Assembly: GCF_008124835.1 (NCBI RefSeq)
Contig: NZ_VNHW01000003.1
Location: 1-64,000, forward strand
Direction: 5' to 3'
Origin: Blastococcus xanthinilyticus
Lineage (GTDB): Bacteria > Actinomycetota > Actinomycetes > Mycobacteriales > Geodermatophilaceae
Length of the DNA: 64,000 bases
A program made the position numbers and the translations under genes. A model generated the notes under the pieces. The model saw only the letters and a program-made list of their open reading frames with translations, did not search any database and had not been told where the DNA came from. This document shows positions 1 through 7,483 of this stretch, in pieces (position 1 is the first letter of the stretch; each line of letters begins with the position of its first letter).

Positions 1-244
1 ACCGGGCGTGCCCGCGCAGCCACGAGGCCATCGTCTTCTGCCCGTCGTGCTCCGCGGCGCCGGTGACCTCGCACTCCCGCACCACCCGCGCGACCCGGGC
101 GGCCAGCCGGTTCTGCGCCACCAGTAGCACCCGGAGTTCGTCGAGCAGCTCCGGCCCGAACTTTCCGCTCATCTCCTCGTCGGCCAGCTCGCCCAGGGCA
201 GCCGACAATCGGCTCACCGCCTCGGAACCACCAGTCGAACGCAT
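1..244 (-). CDS. DUF222 (13E12-repeat) family protein, N-terminal fragment
   Basis: The minus strand reads from an ATG at 244 to the window edge without a stop, giving 81 residues such as ELLDELRVLLVAQNRLAAR and KTMASWLRGHAR. This is the helical N-terminal part of DUF222, usually followed by an HNH endonuclease domain that would lie outside the window. A second in-frame ATG at 313 would add 23 residues; I prefer 244 because a LexA-type box lies over it, but the start is not settled. In mycobacteria such 13E12-repeat genes are known SOS-regulated genes; the function of the protein is not known. Confidence 0.75.
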   Translation of the reverse strand, partial: MRSTGGSEAVSRLSAALGELADEEMSGKFGPELLDELRVLLVAQNRLAARVARVVRECEVTGAAEHDGQKTMASWLRGHAR

Positions 245-250
245 GTACGA
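235..250. promoter_or_regulatory. Candidate LexA/SOS box
   Basis: The plus strand reads TCGAACGCATGTACGA, which matches the actinobacterial SOS consensus TCGAAC-N4-GTTCGA at 11 of 12 fixed positions. It overlaps the ATG at 244 of the DUF222 gene, so LexA binding would block the start region directly. The motif match is seen; regulation is inferred from known LexA control of 13E12-repeat genes in Mycobacterium. Confidence 0.6.
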
Positions 251-435
251 AGAATACCGCCGATCATCGACGGCCGCAGCACGAATCCCCAGCTCAGCGT
301 GCTTTCCACACATGATCCGGGGAACTTGACGATCGACCGGTTGCGCGTGCGATGCAGCTGCTGCCGCAGACCGACTGGCGTGAGGCGCCGTCCATCGGCA
401 GGTCCATTCAGACCGAGTGCCTTGGCGACCCGCCT

Positions 436-876
436 CTAGCTGTCGCTGTTCCCACCGACCGGGTACCAGAGGTCGTTGTCGCCGTACGCCACACCTTCGA
501 CCGTGTCCGGTGGAACGGGGCCGTAGAAGGCCTTCGGACCGCTCCAGGCTTTGGCGGCTGGAGGCTCGTAGTCGCTGCCGTTCCAGGTGAGGACGGTGAG
601 CGGATTCGGAGAGGAAGCCGTCTCCACCGTGACCGGTGCAGCGCGGCGGTCGGCTGCGTCCCACACGCGGTACGCGCCGATCAGGAACAGCGCGACGATG
701 GTCGCGGAGAGGACTTGAACCCACAACCATGCGGGCCAGTCGTTGATCTGGAAGGCGATGACGATGCCGACGAGGCCGAGGGCGCCGACCAGCACCAGCC
801 ACCAGCCCACGAAGCTGTGCAGCCAGCGCAATCCTTCGAGGACGGATCGACCGACGAACCCTCCGAACCGCCGCAC
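436..876 (-). CDS. Small two-helix membrane protein, unknown function
   Basis: The protein has 146 residues from a GTG start. Two hydrophobic helices lie at about residues 22-42 (WWLVLVGALGLVGIVIAF) and 51-70 (LWVQVLSATIVALFLIGAY), followed by a polar tail rich in Pro, Trp and Tyr that ends in GGNSDS. I do not recognise a family. It stands alone between the DUF222 gene and cobG, both on the same strand, with about 100 nt to cobG. Its codon use is less GC-extreme than that of its neighbours, as for the DUF222 gene, so this window end may be an accessory segment. The start codon is uncertain. Confidence 0.5.
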   Translation of the reverse strand: MRRFGGFVGRSVLEGLRWLHSFVGWWLVLVGALGLVGIVIAFQINDWPAWLWVQVLSATIVALFLIGAYRVWDAADRRAAPVTVETASSPNPLTVLTWNGSDYEPPAAKAWSGPKAFYGPVPPDTVEGVAYGDNDLWYPVGGNSDS

Positions 877-981
877 GCGGGAACCGTAGTTGACGTGCTA
901 CCTGATCAGTCGGTCCGTGCCGCGTTAGCCGCACAGGCGGTAACACCGCGACACCAACTTGCAGGGATCAGTACGACTTGG

Positions 982-2145
982 TCAGGCGGGGCCGCCATCC
1001 ACGCGGTAGCCGGAGCCGGTGGCGACGACGTCGACGACGTCCCCGGGAGGCCGTCCGCAGCGGCGCTCGCACCCGGCCCAGTGCTGACGCGCCCCGCCGG
1101 CCGGGAGCGTGCGGCCGGCGACGGCGGTCGCGGCATCGGCGCGCACGTCGGCCAGTGACTTCGCGCAGCCCGGCCGGCCGGCGCAGGCGGTCACCTGCAG
1201 CCAGGCGCTGCCGGGGTCGAGCACCAGCCCGGTGGCGGCGAGGGGTCCGGCGGCCGAGGTGTCCGGCAGGTCGGGGACGACGACGCTGCGCCACGGGGTC
1301 AGCTGCAGGCCGCCGGCCGCGAGGTCGGCGAGGAGGCGGGCCTGCCCGCCGGTCAGCTGGCCCAGGGGCACGACCGCGACCAGCGCGGTGCGGCCGTCGT
1401 GCTGGGGCAGGGCGCCCGCCGGCCCGGAGACCGGCGCCGGCGGAACCGGCACGGGCGGAGCGGACGGACCGCCCAGCGCCCCGGCGATCCGCGCCGGGCC
1501 GTCGGCCAGCTCCGCCAGCCGCCAGGCGGTACCGCCCTGCGCGGCCCGCTCGGCGACGAAGGCGCGGGTGGCGGCCAGCGCGAGCGGGACGGCGTCGTGC
1601 GGCCCGGCCCGCAGGCCGGAGTCCGAACCTGCCAGCAGCAGCGCCACGGTGCCCGCGTCGAGCGCCAGCAGGCCCACGTCGGCGCCCGTTCCGGCGACGT
1701 CCCCGCGGCCGTCGTCGAGCGCGGCGAGGAAGCGCCCCGGCAGCCCGGCCAGCTCCGGGTCCGCGCAGAGCCCGGCGTCGAACGCCGGCACCCACGGCCG
1801 CACGTCCTGCAGCCCGCCTCCCCGGCCGCTGAGCACGCTGGCCAGTACGTTCCGCGCCGTCTCGTGGGTGAGGCTGGGCAGTAGCCCGGCGGCGGCCAGC
1901 CGCTCGCCGAGCTCAGCCTCAGCCCCCGACCGCAGGCCCCGGAGCTGGATGTTCCCCCGGCTGGTCAGCTCGAGCGCGCCGTCGCCCAGCTCACCGGCGG
2001 CCGCGGTCAGCGCCCGCAGCTGGTCGGCGGTCAGCGCCCCGCCGGGCACCCGCACCCGGGCCAGCCGGCCGTCGGCCGCCGCGTGGGTCTGCAGCGCGCC
2101 GGGGCACGCGTCCGCGCGGTCGCGCGGCGGTGGAGCGGTGGTCAT
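982..2145 (-). CDS. cobG: Precorrin-3B synthase (CobG-like)
   Basis: CobG is a siroheme/[4Fe-4S] monooxygenase that turns precorrin-3A into precorrin-3B in the aerobic cobalamin pathway. The 387-residue protein has the nitrite/sulfite reductase half-domain pattern: a ferredoxin-like N-terminus with ELTSRGNIQLRGL and, near the C-terminus, cluster cysteines in CAGRPGC (C321, C327) and CERRC (C359, C363). The length is normal for CobG and about half that of a true sulfite reductase. The ATG start lies just after the 3' end of the reverse transcriptase gene, on the same strand with a 53-nt gap. The other cobalamin gene here, cobN, is 15 kb away. A nitrite/sulfite reductase-like paralogue is possible but less likely. 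Confidence 0.85.
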   Translation of the reverse strand: MTTAPPPRDRADACPGALQTHAAADGRLARVRVPGGALTADQLRALTAAAGELGDGALELTSRGNIQLRGLRSGAEAELGERLAAAGLLPSLTHETARNVLASVLSGRGGGLQDVRPWVPAFDAGLCADPELAGLPGRFLAALDDGRGDVAGTGADVGLLALDAGTVALLLAGSDSGLRAGPHDAVPLALAATRAFVAERAAQGGTAWRLAELADGPARIAGALGGPSAPPVPVPPAPVSGPAGALPQHDGRTALVAVVPLGQLTGGQARLLADLAAGGLQLTPWRSVVVPDLPDTSAAGPLAATGLVLDPGSAWLQVTACAGRPGCAKSLADVRADAATAVAGRTLPAGGARQHWAGCERRCGRPPGDVVDVVATGSGYRVDGGPA

Positions 2146-2198
2146 GGTGCGGTCGAGCCTACGGCCGGAAGATCCCGCGCCCGCCCCGTCGACGCGGC

Positions 2199-3551
2199 TC
2201 AGGCGCTGCCCAGCGGCCGGCTCCAGTCGATCCGGTCGGCCAGCGCGTGCAGCCGCGCGCCGAATCCCGGGTCGACCGCCGCCGCCCACGCCACCCGGCC
2301 CAGCACGTGGTCCCGGAAGCTGGCCGGGGCGCGGCCGCGGAGCTGGGTGGCCCAGCCGTGGGTGGCGCAGTTGTGCAGCAGGGCCCGCAGCGCGTCCCGC
2401 TCCCGGCGGGGCAGCGCCGGGTGGTCGTTGACCACGACGCCGAGCACGTCCTGCCGGCGAGCCGAGCTGATCGCCCGGGTCTTGGCAGTGTTCACCCGGA
2501 AGCCCTCGTCCCGCGCGATCTCGCCGACGAGCCCGGCCAGCCGGCCGCGACCGACCCGCGCACCGCCGCTGAAGGTCAGGTCGTCCACGTAGCGGGTGTA
2601 GGTCGCGCCGAAGGCATCGGCGAGCGCGGCCAGCCGGCGGTCCAGCCGGAAGCAGACCAGGTTGGCCATGGCGGGCGAGCTGGGCGCGCCCTGCGGCAGG
2701 TGCGGCACCGCGAGCCGCGCGCCGAGCCGCCGGTGCCGCTCCCGGGCGCGCACGTCGTCCGGCAGCGGGATGCGCCGCCACACTGCGGCGGGCAGCACCG
2801 TCGTCACCAGGCCGGTGACCGCGTGCGCCACCGGCTCGGGCAACCCGGCCTGCCCGAGCAGCAGGCCGTGGACCCGGGGCGCCGGCACGCTCGCGAAGAA
2901 GTGCTCCAGGTCCATCCGCAGGACGACGGCGGCGCCGGCGTGCGGGGTGGCCGCCGTCCGCACCGACCGGCCGCGGACGCACCCGTGGGCGGCGCCGTGC
3001 ACCGGAACGGGGTCGAGCACGTGCCGCAGCAGCCGCCGCTGGATCTCCTTCAGCCGGGGCTTGGGCGCGGCGAGCAGCCGCACGCCGGTCGGGCGGTCCA
3101 CGATTCGCCAGCGGTAGTGGCGCAGCGGCTCCGGCGCCGTGCGCTCCAGCCGGCGGGCGTCGGCGAACCAGGCGAGCTCGCCCTGGTCCAGGTCGAGCAG
3201 CCGGGCCAGCGCGCCCAGGTCGGACAGCTCGACCCCGGGGAGCCGGGGCCGGACGACGGAGGTGGGAACCGGCTCCCAGCGCACCACCCCGGGAGGTGGT
3301 CCGGACGCCGTGCCGCGGGCCCAGCTCGCGGTGGTGCGCACGAAGAGGGCGAGCTCCCGGGGCCGGTCGGCCGGCGGGTGCCAGTAGGCGGCGAGCACCT
3401 CGGTGACCAGGGTGCCCACCCAGCGCGGCGCCCGGGCGTACCCGAGGGCGACCGCGACCCGGCGCACCATCTGCGGGCGCCGCCAGGCGCCCGCCAGCAA
3501 CGCCGTTGCGATGCCGTTCGCGGTGACCTCGGCGCGGCGGCCGGCCGTCAC
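2199..3551 (-). CDS. Retron-like reverse transcriptase (stand-alone)
   Basis: This 450-residue RNA-directed DNA polymerase carries the core RT motifs: RMDLEHFFASV with catalytic Asp214, LPQGAPSSP at 285-293, and YTRYVDDLTFSG with the catalytic Asp pair at 323-324, then VNTAKTR and DVLGVVVND. LPQGAP, the TRYxDDLTFSG context and VLGxVVN fit retron-type bacterial RTs rather than group II intron RTs; no maturase (X) or HNH domain is present. Retrons usually have YADD; here it is YVDD. An N-terminal extension of about 170 residues precedes the core, as in the longer myxobacterial retron RTs. The GTG start has no good ribosome binding site and overlaps an upstream stop as GTGA. It lies next to cobG, apparently by chance. 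No effector gene was recognised nearby. Confidence 0.88.
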   Translation of the reverse strand: MTAGRRAEVTANGIATALLAGAWRRPQMVRRVAVALGYARAPRWVGTLVTEVLAAYWHPPADRPRELALFVRTTASWARGTASGPPPGVVRWEPVPTSVVRPRLPGVELSDLGALARLLDLDQGELAWFADARRLERTAPEPLRHYRWRIVDRPTGVRLLAAPKPRLKEIQRRLLRHVLDPVPVHGAAHGCVRGRSVRTAATPHAGAAVVLRMDLEHFFASVPAPRVHGLLLGQAGLPEPVAHAVTGLVTTVLPAAVWRRIPLPDDVRARERHRRLGARLAVPHLPQGAPSSPAMANLVCFRLDRRLAALADAFGATYTRYVDDLTFSGGARVGRGRLAGLVGEIARDEGFRVNTAKTRAISSARRQDVLGVVVNDHPALPRRERDALRALLHNCATHGWATQLRGRAPASFRDHVLGRVAWAAAVDPGFGARLHALADRIDWSRPLGSA

Positions 3552-4048
3552 GGCCGGCCCGTCGTCAGCGGCCCAGCGGCCGTCACCGTCCGGACCGCCG
3601 GAGAACGCAGCACCGCCGGAGAACGCAGCGGGGAGGGCAGCCGCTCCCTGACGGAGGTGCCGGGACGTGCGCGGAGCGCGCCGTCCGGCGGGTGGCGCAT
3701 CGCCCAGCTCTGCTGCGAGACCCCGGGGTAGCCCCGGAGGGACCGGCTCCTCGCCGGTCGTCCTGCCCTCCCCGCTGCATCGGGGCCACGGTAGGGGGCC
3801 GATCCGGCCCTGACCAGTCCGGACGGCGGGTACCGCTGGTCGCGGCCCTGGTCGTGAGCGCAGGTCGATCCGGGGGCCGGCCGGCGGGCGCCGAGGAGCG
3901 GCCGGTCGACCTCCCGGCTCGCGCGCAGCGTCGCGTGCGAGGCGTCACGGGTGCCCACGGCAGCAAGCGCCCGGCGTCGTGCAGCACCGACCCGCTCCCG
4001 GCCGCGTGCTCGTCCTCCAGGCGGCGCCCGCCGCCGAGCACGACCGCG
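3552..4048 (-). other. Gene-free, hairpin-rich region upstream of the reverse transcriptase
   Basis: This 497-nt stretch between the RT start and the end of the TetR gene holds no convincing gene. It contains a series of perfect inverted repeats: GGGAG/CTCCC at 3631-3648; GACG..CGCG/CGCG.CGTC at 3664-3685; CCGGGG/CCCCGG at 3723-3737; GACCGGC/GCCGGTC at 3741-3759 (7 bp, 5-nt loop); CCCCG/CGGGG at 3770-3785; GGGCC/GGCCC at 3796-3810; and a two-part stem AGGTCGA...CCGGCCG / CGGCCGG TCGACCT at 3862-3912 with an 8-nt bulge. The position directly 5' of an RT gene is where a retron msr-msd RNA would lie. I could not find a convincing a1/a2 end pairing, so a structured RNA is plausible but not shown; high GC alone also yields hairpins. 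Confidence 0.45.
3594..3629. repeat. Perfect 18-nt tandem duplication
   Basis: The unit accgccggagaacgcagc occurs twice with no mismatch and no gap, 43 nt upstream of the reverse transcriptase start codon. It is a multiple of three, so it keeps any overlapping reading frame. It may be a recent slippage event. Confidence 0.9.
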
Positions 4049-4762
4049 TCAGAGCAACCGGCGGCGTTCCCGACCCGCGACGACGGCGGACAGGATGGCC
4101 TCGATCGCCAACGCGGTGGACCGCCCGAGGTCCACGACGTCGCGGGCGAGCAGCCACTGGATCTGCAGCCCGTCCATGACGGCGAGCACGGAGGCCGCGG
4201 CCGCGTCGACGTCGGCCGGGTCGGGGAGGTCGTCCGCATCGCAGACCTCGATCAGCGCGTCGCTCACGGTCTGCCGCAGGGTCGAGAAGCGCGCCCGGAA
4301 CCAGTCCTGACCTGGATGGTCGTCCGTGACGGCCTCGGCCGAGAGGACCGCGTACGTCTGGACGATGCCGGGTCGGCCGGCATTGATGCGCGCGGTCTTC
4401 ACGAGGTGCCGGAAGAGGCCCAGGCCGCCCGGTGGTCGTCGCCCTTCGAGGTGCTCGACGTCGGAGCGGTCCCGGTACTCGAGCACCTCGAGCAGCAGCA
4501 GGTCCTTGGAACCGAAGTGGTGCAGGACGCCGGCCTGCGTCATGCCGACCCGTTCGGCCACCTCGGCCAGGGAGCCGTTGTGGTATCCCCGCGCCCCGAA
4601 GGTCTCCATGGCGGCCTGCAGGATCTTCTCCCGGCGTTCGACGGTGGCCGCCCGGGGACGGTGTGCGCGCGGTCGCACCACGTCGGGCGCCATCACCCCT
4701 GCGGCCGGGGTCGACGGCGACCCCGGCGGCGGCACGGTGCGCTTCCGCCCTGCTGTCGTCAT
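4049..4762 (-). CDS. TetR-family transcriptional regulator
   Basis: The 237-residue protein starts MTTAGRKRTV. The DNA-binding helix-turn-helix lies at about residues 43-90 (ILQAAMETFGARGYHNGSLA, then AERVGMTQAGVLHHFGSKDL), followed by an all-helical ligand-binding C-terminal domain. An upstream in-frame start at 4801 would add 13 residues that look non-coding and run over the operator, so 4762 is preferred. The gene is divergent from the GH3 beta-glucosidase gene, with a palindrome between them, so it probably represses itself and the glycoside uptake locus. The inducer may be a sugar or a glycoside aglycone; this is inference. Confidence 0.9.
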   Translation of the reverse strand: MTTAGRKRTVPPPGSPSTPAAGVMAPDVVRPRAHRPRAATVERREKILQAAMETFGARGYHNGSLAEVAERVGMTQAGVLHHFGSKDLLLLEVLEYRDRSDVEHLEGRRPPGGLGLFRHLVKTARINAGRPGIVQTYAVLSAEAVTDDHPGQDWFRARFSTLRQTVSDALIEVCDADDLPDPADVDAAAASVLAVMDGLQIQWLLARDVVDLGRSTALAIEAILSAVVAGRERRRLL

Positions 4763-4791
4763 GTTCGTCACCTTACTGTGACTTGAACACC

Positions 4792-4807
4792 TACTGACCA
4801 CTTAGTA
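4792..4807. promoter_or_regulatory. Candidate TetR operator between the regulator and GH3 gene
   Basis: TACTGACCACTTAGTA is an imperfect palindrome with half-sites TACTGA and TTAGTA, lying in an unusually AT-rich patch between the divergent TetR and GH3 genes. Size and position fit a TetR dimer site covering both promoters. Binding is inferred. Confidence 0.5.
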
Positions 4808-4861
4808 ACTATGTGGTTCACTTCACAGCCACACGCACCGATCCGCAAGGAGCTCTCACCC

Positions 4862-7429
4862 GTGACGACGCTGTCCGCAGCTGGGACCGCCCCCGCCGCC
4901 CCCCTCGAGGCGACCTCCGACGAGGCTCATCTCGCCTCCCGGGTGTCCGCGCTCGGGCTGGCCGACAAGGTCCGGCTGCTCACCGGCGCGACGGCGTGGC
5001 GCCTGCACCCCCTCGAGCAGGTCGGCCTCCGTTCGATGGCGCTGTCCGACGGCCCCGCCGGCGTCCGTGGCATCGGCGAGATCGCCGGGGAGACGTCGCT
5101 GTCCTTCCCGGCCCCCAGTGCGCTCGCCGCGACGTGGGACGTGACGCTGGCCGGCCGCCTGGGTGAGCTCTTCGCGTCCGAGGCGCGGGCGCACGGCGTG
5201 GACGTCGTGCTCGCCCCGGTGGTCAACCTGCAGCGGACACCTGCGGGCGGGCGCCACTTCGAGTGCTACTCGGAGGATCCGCTGCTCACCGCCCACGTGG
5301 CAGGGGCGCTGGTCGAGCACCTGCAGGCGGCCGGCGTCGGTGCATGCGTCAAGCACCTGGTGGGCAACGAGTCGGAGACCGGTCGCACGACCTACCTCGC
5401 CCGGATGGACGAGCGCACGCTGCGCGAGGTCTACCTGGCCCCGTTCGAGCACACCCTCCTGCGCAGCGGCGCCTGGACGGTCATGGCCGCCTACAACGGC
5501 CTGGACGACGGCACCGAGGCCGCGACCGCGACCGAGCACCACGGCCTGCTCCGCCGGATCCTGAAGGAGGAATGGGGCTACGACGGTGTCGTCGTGAGCG
5601 ACTGGCTGGCCACCAAGTCCGACGTCCGCTCCGCCGCCGCCGGCCTGGATCTCGTCATGCCGGGACCAGGTGGCCCCTGGGCCGCCGGGTTGCTCGACGC
5701 CGTCCGCGCCGGCGCGGTCCCGGAGGCCGTGATCGACGACAAGGTCCTCCGGCTCCTGCGCCTGGCCGATCGCGTCGGAGCGCTGCAGCAGCCGGCCGGC
5801 CCGACGGGTGCAGCGGTCGAACCCGCGCCGGGCTCCGATGCGGGCCCCGTCCCGACGGGGGGTGGCGCCGCGCTGCTGCGAGAGCTGGCGGCGCGGTCGA
5901 CGGTCGTGCTCCGGAACGCCGACGGCGCCCTGCCGCTGGACCTTCCCCGCGCCGACGGCGCAGCTGTCCGCATCGCCCTCCTCGGCCCGAACGCCGTCGA
6001 CGCGTTCGTGCAGGGTGGCGGCAGCGCGCACGTGACCCCGCAGCACGTCGTCAGCCCCGAGGAGGGGCTCCGCACGGCGCTGCCGCAGGCCGAGGTCACG
6101 GTGCTCCGGGGCGGCGACGCCCGACGGCACGCCCCGGACCTCGACATCGACGCGCTCGTGACCGTGCCCGGCGCGGAGGAGCCCGGTCTCCTCGTCGAGG
6201 TCCTCGACGCCACCGGAGCGGTCCTGCGTTCCCACCGGCACACCGGCGCGTGGTCCGGCTGGCTGCGCGGTGAGACCGACGCCGCGGCCGTCCGACTGCG
6301 CGGAGAGATCCGCCTGGACGCGCCGGGGGAGCACTGGCTGGGGATCGGCACCGTCGGCGCGTGCCGTCTCGTGCTCGACGGCCAGGTCCTCGCCGAGGAG
6401 TCCCGCCGCGTGGGAGCAGAGGTCATCCTCGACTCCAGCGTCAACAGCCCGGACGACCGGGGGCTGACGATCTCCGTCGACCAGGCGCGCACCGTGTTGC
6501 TCGAGGCCGTCGTCCAGAACGTCGTGACCGACGGCTACGGCAGCTTCGCGCGGGCCGCGCTGCGGCACCGCCCGCCGGGGCCGTCGATCGACGACGAGAT
6601 CGTCGAGGCCGTCCGGCTCGCGGCACGTGCCGACGTCGTGGTCCTGGTGGTCGGCACGAACGACGAAGTGGAGTCCGAGGGCTACGACCGGCCGTCGCTG
6701 GCCCTGCCGGGTCGGCAGGACGAACTCGTCGACCGGGTCCTCGACGTCGCACCGGACGCCGTCGTGGTCGTCAACGCAGGTGCACCGTGCGTGCTGCCGT
6801 GGCTAGAGCGTGCCCGCACGGTGCTCTGGACCTGGTTCCCCGGTCAGGAGTGCGGAGCTGCGCTCGCCGACGTGCTGCTGGGCCGCACCGAGCCCGCCGG
6901 CCGGCTGCCCTGGACGCTGCCGGCCGCCGAGGCGGACGTGCCCGTGCCCTCCGCCGTGCCCGGCCCCGACGACCGGCTCGACTACATCGAAGGGCTGCAC
7001 GTCGGATACCGCTCGTGGGAGCGCCTCGAGCGGACACCTGCCGCGCCATTCGGCCACGGCCTCGGCTGGACCACCTGGGAGTACGAGCGGGTGGACTGCA
7101 CCGACGCGCCCGACGGCGGCCTGACCCTCACGGTGGGTCTGCGCAACACCGGGCCCCGCACCGGCTCCGAGGTCGTGCAGGCCTACCTCGAGCCGCCCGC
7201 CGGTGGCCCCGAGCGGCCGGTTCGCTGGCTCGCCGGCTTCTCCGTCGCCCAGCTGCCGGCCGGAGAGCGCACGGAGGTCCCCGTCCACATCCCGCTGCGC
7301 GCGCTGCAGGTGTGGGACCCGGCACGGCGCCGCTGGACGGTGCCGCCGGGCGAGTACCGATTCCGCGTCGGCCGGTCGATCCGTGACCTCCGGCTCGATG
7401 GGACGGCGCTACGCCGTCGCGAGATCTGA
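4862..7429 (+). CDS. GH3 beta-glucosidase with PA14 insertion
   Basis: The 855-residue enzyme hydrolyses terminal beta-linked glucose or related sugars. The GTG start is preceded by AAGGAG at 4847-4852. Domain order: GH3 N-terminal TIM-like domain with nucleophile Asp247 in VVVSDW and the KHLVGNESE motif; GH3 C-terminal alpha/beta domain; an inserted PA14 lectin-like domain at about 420-560; then a fibronectin III-like domain at about 760-840. This is the architecture of KglB/BglB-type GH3 enzymes. There is no signal peptide, so it should act inside the cell on sugars imported by the ABC system that starts 54 nt downstream. The exact sugar cannot be read from the sequence. Confidence 0.92.
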   Translation: MTTLSAAGTAPAAPLEATSDEAHLASRVSALGLADKVRLLTGATAWRLHPLEQVGLRSMALSDGPAGVRGIGEIAGETSLSFPAPSALAATWDVTLAGRLGELFASEARAHGVDVVLAPVVNLQRTPAGGRHFECYSEDPLLTAHVAGALVEHLQAAGVGACVKHLVGNESETGRTTYLARMDERTLREVYLAPFEHTLLRSGAWTVMAAYNGLDDGTEAATATEHHGLLRRILKEEWGYDGVVVSDWLATKSDVRSAAAGLDLVMPGPGGPWAAGLLDAVRAGAVPEAVIDDKVLRLLRLADRVGALQQPAGPTGAAVEPAPGSDAGPVPTGGGAALLRELAARSTVVLRNADGALPLDLPRADGAAVRIALLGPNAVDAFVQGGGSAHVTPQHVVSPEEGLRTALPQAEVTVLRGGDARRHAPDLDIDALVTVPGAEEPGLLVEVLDATGAVLRSHRHTGAWSGWLRGETDAAAVRLRGEIRLDAPGEHWLGIGTVGACRLVLDGQVLAEESRRVGAEVILDSSVNSPDDRGLTISVDQARTVLLEAVVQNVVTDGYGSFARAALRHRPPGPSIDDEIVEAVRLAARADVVVLVVGTNDEVESEGYDRPSLALPGRQDELVDRVLDVAPDAVVVVNAGAPCVLPWLERARTVLWTWFPGQECGAALADVLLGRTEPAGRLPWTLPAAEADVPVPSAVPGPDDRLDYIEGLHVGYRSWERLERTPAAPFGHGLGWTTWEYERVDCTDAPDGGLTLTVGLRNTGPRTGSEVVQAYLEPPAGGPERPVRWLAGFSVAQLPAGERTEVPVHIPLRALQVWDPARRRWTVPPGEYRFRVGRSIRDLRLDGTALRRREI

Positions 7430-7483
7430 CCGCTTCCCCGTTCGACCCGCCAACCCATATCCCCCGGTGCAAGGAGCACTCCC

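Noticed and set aside
2199-3551. Group II intron reverse transcriptase or diversity-generating retroelement
   Set aside because: There is no maturase or HNH domain and no intron ends, and I saw no template/variable repeat pair or target gene nearby.
2130-3731. 533-residue plus-strand frame opposite the reverse transcriptase
   Set aside because: The minus strand carries clear RT and CobG motifs; the plus-strand frame has none.
3664-3912. Assignment of a definite msr-msd with a1/a2 repeats
   Set aside because: Several stems exist, but no pair of end repeats with a suitable branching G could be picked, and very high GC gives many chance stems.
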